In this document: one piece after another, positions 17,945 to 27,571 of the stretch | Position numbering within the stretch: position 1 is the first letter of the stretch | Layout of the letters: each line of letters starts with the position of its first letter | From: Chloroflexota bacterium | GTDB lineage: Bacteria; Chloroflexota; Limnocylindria; Limnocylindrales; CSP1-4 | Direction: 5' to 3' | Assembly (NCBI GenBank): GCA_021783095.1 | Contig: JAJXUG010000012.1 | Coordinates: 1-64,000 of the forward strand | Length of the DNA stretch: 64,000 nt | Program-made: the position numbers and the translations under genes | The notes under the pieces: generated by a model | What the model was told of the DNA's origin: nothing | The model's database searches: none | What the model saw: the letters and a program-made list of their open reading frames with translations, nothing else

Positions 17945-18769
17945 CTACCGCGCCTCGATCGAGCGTTTCGAGAGGCCGACGAAGAAGCCCTCGATGGCAG
18001 TCCGGGGGGCGTCGTCGGGCTTGGATGCCGCACCGAGGGCGACGAACAGCGGGGCGAAGTGCTCGACCGTGGGGTGCGCGAACGGCATCCCGGGTGCCTT
18101 GTCGCGGAACGCGAACAGCGTGTCGAGGTCCCCGCGCGCCAGGGCCTCCGCGGCCCACTGGTCGAAGTCGCGCGACCACTGCGGTGCGCCGGGCTTGCCC
18201 GCGAAGTACTCGCCGATGAACGGCAGGCCGTGGGTCATGAACCCCGACCCGACGATGAGCACGCCCTCGTCGCGCAGCGGAGCCAGCCGCCGGCCGATCC
18301 CGAACAGGTGCTCGGGGTCCAGGTCGGGCATCGACATCTGAAGGGTGGGGACGTCGGCTGCGGGGTACATCGCCATCAGCGGCACCCAAGCGCCGTGGTC
18401 GAGGCCGCGAGCCGGCCGGTCGAGGACGGGCTCGCCCGACGGCATGAGCGCCTTGACCGACGCAGCCAGCTCGGGCGCGCCGGGGGCCGGGTACTGGAGC
18501 TCGTAGTAGCGCTGCGGGAAGCCGTAGAAGTCGTAGACCAGCGGCACCGTGCGCGTCGCGCTGATCGCCATGGGCGCGGTCTGCCAGTGGGCGCTGATCA
18601 TGAGGATTGCCCTGGGGCGCGGCAGGCGGCTCGCCCAGGCGGCGAGCTCGCCCATCCACAGCTCGTCGTCGAGCAGCGGCGGCGCGCCGTGCCCCAGGTA
18701 CAGCGCGGGAAGGGGGTCCGGCGCGGTGGCGCCAAGGGTCGGCGAGGGGCGGGGGTCGGGTTCGGTCAC
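17945..18769 (-). CDS. DODA-type extradiol aromatic ring-opening dioxygenase (LigB family)
   Basis: ALYLGHGAPPLL, ILMISAHWQT, YDFYGFPQRYYELQYPAPG, GSGFMTHGL. Confidence 0.9.
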   Translation of the reverse strand: MTEPDPRPSPTLGATAPDPLPALYLGHGAPPLLDDELWMGELAAWASRLPRPRAILMISAHWQTAPMAISATRTVPLVYDFYGFPQRYYELQYPAPGAPELAASVKALMPSGEPVLDRPARGLDHGAWVPLMAMYPAADVPTLQMSMPDLDPEHLFGIGRRLAPLRDEGVLIVGSGFMTHGLPFIGEYFAGKPGAPQWSRDFDQWAAEALARGDLDTLFAFRDKAPGMPFAHPTVEHFAPLFVALGAASKPDDAPRTAIEGFFVGLSKRSIEAR

Positions 18770-18861
18770 GGGAGGGGTCTCGAGAGGACGGGACGATGGC
18801 GGAACGGCAGGCGAGCGTGCCGGGGCGCGACAGCCTTGGCGGTCGGGCTTCGCGGCCGGCG

Positions 18862-19506
18862 TCAGGCGAGGGCTGCGGCCGGCGGCGCCAGGAGCACGAA
18901 GGCGCTGTCCCAGGCGCCGTTGGCGAGCATCTGGAGCCGGATGTTGAGCCAGGCCATGGCCTCGAGCTCGGCGGCAGCGCTGAGGGGACCGACCTTGACC
19001 GGGCGGAACCCAATCGAGGCGGCGAGCTTCGTGAACTCCGCGGCGGCGTCGTCGTCGTCCGTGGCGTACAGCGCGTCGAGCACATGGCCGTGCGCGACGC
19101 CGTTCGCCTGGTTGGACGCGAAGATGGTGTTGAACCCCTTGACGACCCGGGCGCCCGGGAGGGACGCAGCAACCACCTCTGCCCCGGAGGGGCCGCCGAC
19201 TGTGGACAGGCCCGAGTAGTCGGGCTTGATCGGGTTGGTGACGTCGATGACGAGCTTGCCTGAAATTGCGTGGGCGATCTCCGCGGTCACGTCGACGATG
19301 GCCGTGAACGGCACCGCCAGGATCACGGCATCGGCGCCAGTGACGGCATCGGCCGAACTGGCAGCGGCCCCCGCGCCGGCCTCCTGCGCCCTCGACACCG
19401 CCTTGGCCCGGTCACGCGCCGCGTACGTGACCTCGTGGCCCGCGCCGCTGAACGCCTTGCCCAGCGCGCCTCCGACATTTCCGGCACCGATGACCGCGAT
19501 CTTCAT
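18862..19506 (-). CDS. NADPH-dependent F420 reductase-like / NAD(P)-binding oxidoreductase
   Basis: MKIAVIGAGNVGGALGKAFSGAGHEVTYAARD; DVTNPIKPDYSGL; VVKGFNTIFA. Confidence 0.85.
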   Translation of the reverse strand: MKIAVIGAGNVGGALGKAFSGAGHEVTYAARDRAKAVSRAQEAGAGAAASSADAVTGADAVILAVPFTAIVDVTAEIAHAISGKLVIDVTNPIKPDYSGLSTVGGPSGAEVVAASLPGARVVKGFNTIFASNQANGVAHGHVLDALYATDDDDAAAEFTKLAASIGFRPVKVGPLSAAAELEAMAWLNIRLQMLANGAWDSAFVLLAPPAAALA

Positions 19507-19596
19507 GGGGACGACCTTCCTTGACACTTTGGTGTCGGCAAATCACGATTGCTATCGGCTCTACTCTGGCACCGTCTCTGTTAGGGGTCAAGCGGG

Positions 19597-20253
19597 TTGT
19601 CTGAGAAGAAATCTACGTATCGCATCGCAAAGTCGACGGAAGGAGCGGCAGCAGCGCCCCCGGCCCGTTTCAACGTGGGCCGTGAGGCGCGGCGCTGGCG
19701 TCGGGACCGCGGGCTGACGCTCTCCCAGGTCGGCGAGCGGAGCGGGCTCAACGTGGGCTACCTCTCGCAGATCGAGAACGACAAGGCGATCCCCTCGCTC
19801 GAGGCGCTGACCGCGATCGCGGGTGCGCTCGACGTGCCTCCCGCCTGGCTCCTGCTCGACGGGTCCGTCCCCCCTCGCGTCGTCCTCTCGAGCGAGCGTC
19901 CGCGGACGGAGGGCCCGGGCGGGGCGCATGTCAGCGAGGTGGACGCCGGGACCTCGCGCGACCTGTGCATCCTCGAGGTGGTCCTGCCGCCCGGCAGCTC
20001 GACCGGCGTCCACGCGCACACCGGTGACGAGCACCACGTGATCCTGGAGGGCCGGTGGCAGATGACCCAGGGCGACCACGTCACCGAGCTCGGTCCTGGG
20101 GACTACCTCGCCTGGGATCCGCTGGTCCCCCACGACGTCAAGTGCCTGGGGCCCGGGCAGGGACGGATGCTGATGATCTACCCGCGCCGCGGCCGGGACC
20201 GGTCGGTTGCAGCCACCCAGGCGGCACCGGGGGAGAGGAGCGTTGAAGCGTGA
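19597..20253 (+). CDS. XRE-family transcriptional regulator with C-terminal cupin domain
   Basis: HTH RGLTLSQVGERSGLNVGYLSQIENDKAIPSLEAL; cupin GVHAHTGDEHHVILEGRWQM; TTG start. Confidence 0.87.
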   Translation: MSEKKSTYRIAKSTEGAAAAPPARFNVGREARRWRRDRGLTLSQVGERSGLNVGYLSQIENDKAIPSLEALTAIAGALDVPPAWLLLDGSVPPRVVLSSERPRTEGPGGAHVSEVDAGTSRDLCILEVVLPPGSSTGVHAHTGDEHHVILEGRWQMTQGDHVTELGPGDYLAWDPLVPHDVKCLGPGQGRMLMIYPRRGRDRSVAATQAAPGERSVEA

Positions 20254-20951
20254 GCCAGGACGCGATCGTGGCGGGGGGCGCCGAGGCCCCGGTCGTCCTC
20301 ATCACCGGTGCCACGGGCCCGCTCGGCCATGCGGCCACCGCCCGCTTCGCGCGGGACCGCGCCCGGCTCGTGCTCGTGGGCACCGACCTGGGTCGGCTCA
20401 ACGCGTTCGCCGCCGAGGCACAACTCCCCGAAGACCGCCTCCTCCTCGTCGCTGCGGACCTGCGCGACCGCGAGGCGGCCCGCTCCATGGCGGATCAGAC
20501 GACGGCCCGCTTCGGCCGGATCGACGTGCTCGTCCACGCCGTCGGCGGCTGGGCCGGCGGCACCCGGGTCGTCGAGCTCGACCCCGACGAGGTCCGCCGC
20601 ATGCTCGACAACCACCTCTGGACCACGCTCCACGTGGCTGCGGCCGTCGTGCCCGGGATGGTCGAGCGGGGTTTCGGGCGGGTCCTCGCGGTGTCGTCGC
20701 CGCTGGCCGCCAACCCGGGCGCCCGCGGGGCCTCGTACGCCATCGCCAAGTCGGCGGAGGAGGTGGTCCTCCGGTCCCTGGCGAAGGAGACGGCGGGCAC
20801 GGGCGTCACGGCCAATCTGCTGATCGTGAAGGCGATCGCGACGGCCGACCAGAAGGGGACGCCGCCTGAGGAGCTGGCTGAGGCGCTCGCGTACCTGGCC
20901 TCGCCGGCCGCCGGGTCCATCACCGGGCAGCGGATCGCGGTCGGCGGCTAG
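20250..20951 (+). CDS. SDR family oxidoreductase
   Basis: VLITGATGPLGHAATARFARD...YAIAKSAEEVV. Confidence 0.87.
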   Translation: MSQDAIVAGGAEAPVVLITGATGPLGHAATARFARDRARLVLVGTDLGRLNAFAAEAQLPEDRLLLVAADLRDREAARSMADQTTARFGRIDVLVHAVGGWAGGTRVVELDPDEVRRMLDNHLWTTLHVAAAVVPGMVERGFGRVLAVSSPLAANPGARGASYAIAKSAEEVVLRSLAKETAGTGVTANLLIVKAIATADQKGTPPEELAEALAYLASPAAGSITGQRIAVGG

Positions 20952-20957
20952 CGATCG

Positions 20958-22256
20958 TCAGCTCCCGGCCGGCCCCGAGTGCCGCAGCCGACCGAGCAGC
21001 GAGCGCGGCCGCGACGGCGTCAGCAGCCGGGTCGCCAGCGCTCGCGCCAGCGCCTCGTACTCCTCGGGCTGGTTGTACCGCTGTGCGGACAGCCGGACGA
21101 TCGCGGTCGTCGGCGATGCGCCGGGCTCGAGGGCCGCGGGGACCGGGAACGCGAGCACCGGCACCTCGATCCGCTCCTCCTCGAGCAGCGTGTCGTGGAG
21201 CCGGCGCGCAGCCTCGGGCGTCGGGGCGAGACCGGGCAGCGGGATTGCCGCCATCGCGCCGAGCATCGAATCCGGCGCCGGCGGCGCGACGCCGAGCGCC
21301 GCGCACACGGCGTCCCGGCCGCGACGGGCCAGGGCCGCGTTGTCGGCCATCAGCCCGGGCCAGCCGTCCGGGTGGAGCCCGCCCACGAACCGGATCGCCG
21401 CCGACAGCGCGAGGTAGGGCGAGAAGTCGGTCGTGCCCTGCCAGTCGAACAGCTTGCGGTACCGCGAGCGGTCGGCCCGCTCATCGTTGAACCCGTGCGA
21501 CACCACCAGCGGGCGCAGCCGGTCGCGCACGTCCGCCCGAGCGTGGAGCACGGCGGCACCCTTGGGCGCGCACAGCCACTTGTGCCCGTTGCCGGTCCAC
21601 CACGCGGCGCCGATCGCGTCGAGGTCCACCGGAACCATGCCCGGCGCGTGCGCCCCGTCGACCAGCGTGTCGACGCCCTTGCGGTCGAGCTCGCGGACGA
21701 GCGCAATAACGGGGAGCAGCAGCGCGGTGGGGGACGTGATGTGGCTCACCAGCGCGAACCGGGTCTTCGGGGTCACGGCCTCGAGGTACGCCTCGGCGGC
21801 CTGCGCCGGGTCGTGGACGGGGAACGGTATGTGGGCCAGCACGACGCGTGCGCCGTCGCGCTCGGCGGCCGCGCGGAGGGCGTTGAGCGTGGCGTTGTAC
21901 TCGTGGTCGCCGGCGAGCAACTCGTCGCCTTGGCTGAACCGCAGCGACGCGAGGACGGTCGAGACGCCCGTCGTGGCGTTGGGGACGAAGGCGATGCCGT
22001 CAGGCTCGGCGTGCAGGAACGCGGCCACCTCGGCGCGGACGGCGTCGAGGAGCGGCTCGAGCTCGCCGTCGAGGAATCGGACGGGCTCGGCCTCCATCCG
22101 ATCGCGCCAGGCGCGCTGGGCCTCGAGCACGGGGGTCGGGCAGGCGCCGAACGACCCGTGGTTGAGGAATGACACCTCGGGGTCGAGGGTCCACGGCGCG
22201 CGGTCGAAGGTTGGGCGCAGCACGAGCCGACGATAGCCCAGCCGGCGGCACGCCAC
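20958..22256 (-). CDS. Class V aminotransferase (isopenicillin-N epimerase-like)
   Basis: FLNHGSFGACPTPVLEAQRAWRDRMEAEPVRF; DGAHAPGMVPVDL; GNGHKWLCAPKGAAVL. Confidence 0.9.
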   Translation of the reverse strand: MACRRLGYRRLVLRPTFDRAPWTLDPEVSFLNHGSFGACPTPVLEAQRAWRDRMEAEPVRFLDGELEPLLDAVRAEVAAFLHAEPDGIAFVPNATTGVSTVLASLRFSQGDELLAGDHEYNATLNALRAAAERDGARVVLAHIPFPVHDPAQAAEAYLEAVTPKTRFALVSHITSPTALLLPVIALVRELDRKGVDTLVDGAHAPGMVPVDLDAIGAAWWTGNGHKWLCAPKGAAVLHARADVRDRLRPLVVSHGFNDERADRSRYRKLFDWQGTTDFSPYLALSAAIRFVGGLHPDGWPGLMADNAALARRGRDAVCAALGVAPPAPDSMLGAMAAIPLPGLAPTPEAARRLHDTLLEEERIEVPVLAFPVPAALEPGASPTTAIVRLSAQRYNQPEEYEALARALATRLLTPSRPRSLLGRLRHSGPAGS

Positions 22257-22313
22257 CGGCCTGCGGCGCGCGGCGAGGCTGGTGCGCGAAGCGGCTGGGA
22301 CGCCCGCACCCCG

Positions 22314-22694
22314 CTAGCGGTACTCGACGGGGGGCTTCCGTCCACGGCGCTTCGTGGCGGCCTTGGCCCCGGCGCCCACGGCCCCCTCGCCGCTCGGCGG
22401 CGTCACGTTGATCACCGGTCGCGATGCGGCGGGCCTGCGCGCGCCGAAGAGCCTTCCGACCTTCTCGAGCCGAGACTGGCCGGCGACGTACGGGAGCACG
22501 AACAGCACCACCATCACCGGGATCAGGTACCTCGACCCGACGCCCACCTCGAGCCCGCTCAGGATCCCGAGCAGGTAGATCACCCATGCCGTGAACAGCG
22601 CGCCGCTGGTCCAGTGCGCCTCGTGGAGGCGCCGGACGGGCAGCGTCGAGAGCAGCGACGCGACGAGGAAGGCGAGCAGCAGGGCGGGTGTCAT
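22314..22694 (-). CDS. Hypothetical membrane protein
   Basis: MTPALLLAFLVASLLSTLPVRRLHEAHW...; basic C-terminus. Confidence 0.6.
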   Translation of the reverse strand: MTPALLLAFLVASLLSTLPVRRLHEAHWTSGALFTAWVIYLLGILSGLEVGVGSRYLIPVMVVLFVLPYVAGQSRLEKVGRLFGARRPAASRPVINVTPPSGEGAVGAGAKAATKRRGRKPPVEYR

Positions 22695-22852
22695 GTCGCG
22701 GGCATGATATGGCCGACGCCTGGCTGCGCGGCGCGTCCGCCCGAGGGCGCGGGGCCCCAGAGGGCGGAGGCGCTCCAGACGGCCCGGCCAGCAGCGGCGA
22801 CCCGTCGCGAGCCGCGCGCCACCCGCGGGACGGTCGTGTTCGCCCGGATAGC

Positions 22853-24199
22853 ATGGCTCCCACCTCCGAGGGACCGTCCGTGCCATCCCGTCTGTCCGCC
22901 TGGCTCGCTCGCTGGAGCCCGGTGCTCCCGCTGCTCGTGGCCGAGGGCGTGATCGCGCTCGGCTTCGGCGCCATCCTGCCCATCCTCTCGGTCTACTACC
23001 GCGAGCACGGGGTGGACCTGCCGATGCTGGGCGTCGTGGTCGCCGCGTGGCCGGCCGCCCGCCTGGTGGGCGAGCCGCTGTTCGGCCGCCTCGCGGACCG
23101 CGCCTCGCGCAAGGCCATGATGGTCGCCGCGCTGCTGGTCTCCGCCGTGGCGGTGACGCTGCCGCTCGCGGTCAGCGGGACGGTCCCGTTCATCGTGCTG
23201 CGCGCGATCGGCGGGCTCGGCGCCGCCGCGTACGACCCGGCTGCGCGCGGCTACCTCATGGACGCGAACCCGCCCGAGCGGCAGGGCGAGACCTTCGGGC
23301 TGTACAGCGCCGCACAGATGGGCGGCTTCATGATCGGCCCAGCGGTGGGTGGCGCCGCCGCCGCGATCACGGGCGAGCCGTCGGTCGTGTTCTGGGTGTT
23401 CGGCCTCGCCTACGCCGTGTCGGCGCTCGTGGTCGCCTTTCGCGTCGCCGACCGTCCGCATCCCGCGGCCGGCGCCCCGGTTTCGACGGCGGCGCCCGAA
23501 GGCGAGGCCGAAGCGGTGCTCGAGGCGGTGGGCGAAGTCATGGCCGCCGCCTCGGCCGAAGACGACGCCGAGCACGCGCCGAAGCCCGCGCGCCTGCTCA
23601 ACCGGCTGCTCGTCGTCGCGCTGGTGGCCAACGTGGGCGCCTATCTCGCCGGAGGCACCTACGAGGTCATCTGGAGCGTGTACATGACGAGCCTCGGCGC
23701 CAGCTTCGCGCTGATCGGCGTGTCGTTCTTCACGTTCTCCCTGCCCGTGCTGCTGCTCTCGCCGTTCACCGGCCGGTTCGTCGACCGCCAGGGCGGGTTC
23801 TTCGCCCTCGTCATCGGCTCGATCGGGGTCGCGGGCTGCGGCATCGCCTACCCGATGATCCCGAGCGTCTACTGGATGATCGGCTTGGGCCTGGTCGAGG
23901 GGACCGCGGCCGCCCTGTCATCGCCTGCGCTCTACACCCTCGTCGCCCGAGCGGCGCCGCCCGGGCGCAGCTCAACCGCGCAGGGGCTGTTCGGGGCGGC
24001 GGGCACGTCCGGGACCATCGTGGCGTCGATTGCCACCGGGTTCCTCGCGTCGATCGACCTGCGCCTGCCGTTCGTCGCGATGGGCGTGACCACGCTTGTG
24101 CTGCTGGCCGTCGGGCTCGCCCTCGGCGGGCGCGTGCTCTGGACCGCGCTCCAGCCCCATGCCCTGCCGGGCGTGGCGGCGAACGAGGCGGCCAGCTGA
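22853..24199 (+). CDS. MFS transporter
   Basis: 12-TM pattern; GEPLFGRLADRASRKAMMVAALL; GPAVGGAAAAITG. Confidence 0.88.
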   Translation: MAPTSEGPSVPSRLSAWLARWSPVLPLLVAEGVIALGFGAILPILSVYYREHGVDLPMLGVVVAAWPAARLVGEPLFGRLADRASRKAMMVAALLVSAVAVTLPLAVSGTVPFIVLRAIGGLGAAAYDPAARGYLMDANPPERQGETFGLYSAAQMGGFMIGPAVGGAAAAITGEPSVVFWVFGLAYAVSALVVAFRVADRPHPAAGAPVSTAAPEGEAEAVLEAVGEVMAAASAEDDAEHAPKPARLLNRLLVVALVANVGAYLAGGTYEVIWSVYMTSLGASFALIGVSFFTFSLPVLLLSPFTGRFVDRQGGFFALVIGSIGVAGCGIAYPMIPSVYWMIGLGLVEGTAAALSSPALYTLVARAAPPGRSSTAQGLFGAAGTSGTIVASIATGFLASIDLRLPFVAMGVTTLVLLAVGLALGGRVLWTALQPHALPGVAANEAAS

Positions 24200-24369
24200 G
24201 CCGAGGGCCTCCGCAGGGGGACCGAGCACGAGGCCGCTGCCGCCCGTCGGATAACCGCCCCCGGGCGGGGAGACGCGAGCGACAGAGGGAGGGAACAGCC
24301 AGACGCCGGCCGCCCGCAGGGTCCGGCTTTTGACGGATCCGGCGATCGCCGGTAGGATGGCCGTCCCAT

Positions 24370-24444
24370 CGCGGGGTGGAGCAGCGGCAGCTCGTCGGGC
24401 TCATAACCCGAAGGTCAGGGGTTCGAATCCCCTCCCCGCAACCA
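24370..24444 (+). tRNA. Initiator tRNA-fMet (anticodon CAT), CCA encoded
   Basis: CGCGGGGTGGAGCAG...TCGGGCTCATAACCCGA...GGTTCGAATCC...CCCCGCAACCA; C1xA72 mismatch and three G-C pairs in anticodon stem. Confidence 0.96.
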
Positions 24445-24459
24445 ATTCGCTTCCACCAG

Positions 24460-24489
24460 AAACCCCGGGACTCGACCACCCCGGGGTTT
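24460..24489 (+). terminator. Intrinsic terminator-like hairpin after tRNA-fMet
   Basis: AAACCCCGG gactcgaccacc CCGGGGTTT. Confidence 0.7.
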
Positions 24490-24566
24490 CGCCTTGTCTG
24501 GGAGTCGAGGCGCCGTCGAGGCTGGCGCGCGTCGGCGACGGCGGAAGTGCATCCGCGGGCCCCGGC

Positions 24567-25211
24567 TCAGCCCTGGCCGCTGACGGTGTGCAGCAGCTGG
24601 CCGATCAGCGCGCTCGAGGCGCCGAAGAAGATGTGGTTGCGCAGCGTCCCGCCCGGGTCCACGAGGTAGACGTCGGTCGAGTGGATCATCGGGTAGTTGC
24701 CGAGCGAGTCCACCGGCCCCTGCTGGTACTGCACGCCCCAGGCAGCGGCAGCCGTCGCGATCTGGCGCGCCGTGCCCGTCAGGCCCATGAAGCCCGCCTG
24801 GTATGCGTCCACGTACTGCTTCATCGCCGGGGCCGTGTCACGCGCCGGGTCCACGGTCACGAAGACGACCTTCGCCGGCAGGCTCGCCGCCTGGATCGCG
24901 GCGCGCAGGTCGGCGAGCGTTGTCGGGCAGACGTCGGGACAGTGCGTGTAGCCGAAGTAGACGAAGACCGGCGTGCCCCGCAGGGACGCGAGGTCGAACG
25001 GCTTGCCGTCCTGGTCGGTCAGCTGGAGCGCCGGTGCGGGCCGGGGCGGGTTGTACACGGTGTCGCGGACGCCCATCGCCGCCTGGGTGCTGTTGGGGGC
25101 GAGGATCACGATCGAGGGCGACGGGTCGGCTGCCGTACAGCCGGCGAGCGAGAGGAGGACCAGCAGGAGGCCGATGCCGCCGAGGGGGCGGCGGAGGACG
25201 CCAGCGTTCAT
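24567..25211 (-). CDS. SCO1/SenC family copper chaperone lipoprotein
   Basis: lipobox SLAGC; FVYFGYTHCPDVCPTTLADL; TVDPARDTAPAMKQYV. Confidence 0.92.
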   Translation of the reverse strand: MNAGVLRRPLGGIGLLLVLLSLAGCTAADPSPSIVILAPNSTQAAMGVRDTVYNPPRPAPALQLTDQDGKPFDLASLRGTPVFVYFGYTHCPDVCPTTLADLRAAIQAASLPAKVVFVTVDPARDTAPAMKQYVDAYQAGFMGLTGTARQIATAAAAWGVQYQQGPVDSLGNYPMIHSTDVYLVDPGGTLRNHIFFGASSALIGQLLHTVSGQG

Positions 25212-25271
25212 CGCCCGAGAGTAGCGCGAGGCCGCCCAGGTCGCAGAAGGCCGGGTTGGGCGGTGCGGCCG

Positions 25272-26066
25272 TCAGTCCCAGCGGAACTTCCGGGCGGCGA
25301 GCCCGGCCAGCACGACGGCCCAGAAGGCCAGGACGACGATCGGCTCGGTCGCGTCGCCGATCGCCCCGCCCAGGCCGATCGACAGCACGTGGGTGAGCGC
25401 CGCCGGCGGCAGCACCGACGACGCGGCGGCCACCGACGCGGGCAGGCGGTCGAGCGGCAGCACGATGCCGCCCAGCACCAGCGCGAGCAGGAACAGCAGG
25501 TTCGCCAGGGCGAGCGTCGCCTCGGCGCGGAGGGTGCCCGCCATCAGCAGGCCGAAGCCCGCGAACGCCACGGTGCCGAGCACCAGCCCGGCGGCGACGA
25601 GCAGCACCGACGCCCCCGGTCCCGCGGACCACCCGAGCGCGCCGCCGATGAGCACGAGCAGCACCATCTGGACGGCCTCGACGACGACCACGGCCGCCGT
25701 CTTGGAGGCCACGAGCGCCGAGGTGCCGGCAGGCGACCCGCCCAGCCGCTTGATGACACCGTACGAACGCTCGAACCCGGTCGCGATCGCGAGCGACACC
25801 ATCGCGGCGGCGATGACCGCCAGCGACATCGAGCCCGGGAGCATCCGGTCCACCGGCTTGCCGCCCGTGGTCCCGCCGCTCATGTCGAACCCGGAGAACA
25901 CCAGCAGCACGCCCGCCGGGATCACGAACGTGATCAGCAGGCTCTCGCCCCGCCGCATCGCCAGGCGAAGCTCGTTGAGGGTCAGCGCCAGCGCCTTGGC
26001 GATCCACGACGCGGGTCTGGCCGGCGCGCCCGTGCCCAGCGGCCGGGTGCCCTGGGCTGCGCTCAC
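25272..26066 (-). CDS. ABC-2 type transporter permease
   Basis: 6-TM pattern, coupled to ATPase 26063..27064; GTG start overlaps upstream stop. Confidence 0.85.
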   Translation of the reverse strand: MSAAQGTRPLGTGAPARPASWIAKALALTLNELRLAMRRGESLLITFVIPAGVLLVFSGFDMSGGTTGGKPVDRMLPGSMSLAVIAAAMVSLAIATGFERSYGVIKRLGGSPAGTSALVASKTAAVVVVEAVQMVLLVLIGGALGWSAGPGASVLLVAAGLVLGTVAFAGFGLLMAGTLRAEATLALANLLFLLALVLGGIVLPLDRLPASVAAASSVLPPAALTHVLSIGLGGAIGDATEPIVVLAFWAVVLAGLAARKFRWD

Positions 26067-27064
26067 GCCGCTCCCTCCGCTTCCGCCGCGGCCTCGGCGC
26101 CCACCAGCTCGAGATAGCGCTCCTCGAGGCTTGCCGCGCCCAGGCGCAGCTCGGTGATCAGCAGCCCGCGCTCGGCGCACCACGCTGCGAGGCGGGCGAC
26201 GAGCGTCGGGTCGGGGGCGTCCTCGAGCCCCTCGAGCTCGTACTGGTTGCCTGCACCCGCCGCGGTGACCCGCGCCGTCGGGACCACCCCGCCCGTCGCG
26301 GCCGCCACGAGGCCGAGCCCGTCCCCGTCCGTCAGCGCGCCCGAGAGGCGGAACCGGACCCGCGGCGCGCCGGCCCCGGTCAGCTCGGCCGGCGTCCCGT
26401 AGGCGACGATCCGCCCGCGGTCGAGCACGGCCACATGGTCGGCCAGCCGCTCGACGTCGCCCAGCTCGTGGGTCGTGAGCAGGATCGTCGTGCCCGCCGC
26501 GCGCAGCCCCGCGATCCGCTCGCGCGTGGCCTGCTTCGCGGCCGGGTCCATGCCCGCGGTGGGCTCGTCGAGGACCAGCAGCTCCGGGCGGCCCAGGAGC
26601 GCCACGGCCAGCGACAGGCGCTGCCGCTCGCCCCCGGACAGGCGCCGGTACCGCGTGCTGGCGGCGCGCCCGAGGTCCACCGCCTCGAGCAGGCCGTCCG
26701 GGTCCTCGGGGTCGCGGTAGAACCTCGCGTACAGCCGCAGGACCTCGCGCGGGGTGGAGCGGTTGTCGATGCCGCCCTCCTGGAGCATCAGGCCGATCCG
26801 CGGGCGCAGGGCCCCGCCGTCCTTCGCCGGGTCCAGGCCCAGCACGCTGACCGACCCGCCGTCGGCCCTGCGGTAGCCCTCGAGGATCTCGACGGTCGTG
26901 GTCTTGCCGGCTCCGTTGGGTCCGAGGAGGGCGAGCAGCTCGCCCCGCTGGACTTCGAACGAGACGCCGGCGAGGATCGAGCGCGCGCCGTAGGACTTGC
27001 GGACGTCTCGGGCGCGGACGGCCACGCCGTCGACAGGGGTGGGCGAGGGGGCGGCGGTGCTCAC
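26063..27064 (-). CDS. ABC transporter ATP-binding protein
   Basis: LLGPNGAGKTTTVEILEGYRRADGG; LSGGERQRLSLAVALLGRPELLVLDEPTAGMDP. Confidence 0.92.
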   Translation of the reverse strand: MSTAAPSPTPVDGVAVRARDVRKSYGARSILAGVSFEVQRGELLALLGPNGAGKTTTVEILEGYRRADGGSVSVLGLDPAKDGGALRPRIGLMLQEGGIDNRSTPREVLRLYARFYRDPEDPDGLLEAVDLGRAASTRYRRLSGGERQRLSLAVALLGRPELLVLDEPTAGMDPAAKQATRERIAGLRAAGTTILLTTHELGDVERLADHVAVLDRGRIVAYGTPAELTGAGAPRVRFRLSGALTDGDGLGLVAAATGGVVPTARVTAAGAGNQYELEGLEDAPDPTLVARLAAWCAERGLLITELRLGAASLEERYLELVGAEAAAEAEGAA

Positions 27065-27474
27065 GGCTTGATCTTGGCGTACTGGGTCTCGAAGACGTCA
27101 GCGCTCATCTGGCCGATCTGGACGGCCCGGATGACGCCGCTCTTGTCGATGAAGAAGGTCTGTGGCGGGGCGGCGATCCGATAGCTGTCGGCGATGGTGC
27201 CGTTGGGGTCGGTCACGGTCGGCCAGGTCGCGCCGAAGTCGGTGCTGAACGACTTGCCGAGGTCCGGCGTGTCCTTGTACAGGACGCCCAGGACGACGAG
27301 CCCGTCCGCCGCGTGGGCCGTCAGCTTGTCCTTGAACACCGGGAACTCGTCGCGGCACGGGGTGCACCACGACGCCCAGAAGTTGACCACCACCGGGTGC
27401 CCCTGGAACGAGGCGAGGCTGACAGTCGATCCGTCGAGGGCGGTCCCGGAGAAGGCTGGCGCCGCGTTGCCCAC
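27061..27474 (-). CDS. TlpA/ResA-like thiol-disulfide oxidoreductase; true start unclear
   Basis: VVNFWASWCTPCRDEFPVF; upstream in-frame IRRLRPLPAALLAVALLVSACGG reads as a lipoprotein signal but lacks a canonical start. Confidence 0.85.
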   Translation of the reverse strand: MGNAAPAFSGTALDGSTVSLASFQGHPVVVNFWASWCTPCRDEFPVFKDKLTAHAADGLVVLGVLYKDTPDLGKSFSTDFGATWPTVTDPNGTIADSYRIAAPPQTFFIDKSGVIRAVQIGQMSADVFETQYAKIKP

Positions 27475-27571
27475 CGAGGGGGCGGTGGACGAGCCCCCGC
27501 AGGCGGAGACGAGCAGCGCGACGGCGAGGAGTGCGGCGGGGAGCGGGCGAAGTCGGCGGATGGCTCGATAC

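Noticed and set aside
18862-20951. Oxidoreductase / XRE-cupin / SDR as a novel biosynthetic cluster
   Set aside because: Ordinary enzyme families with common regulator arrangement; no biosynthetic core enzyme.
23811-24479. 222-aa minus ORF containing GEGIRTPDLRVMSPTSC
   Set aside because: Antisense of tRNA-fMet plus shadow frame of the MFS transporter; classic artefact.
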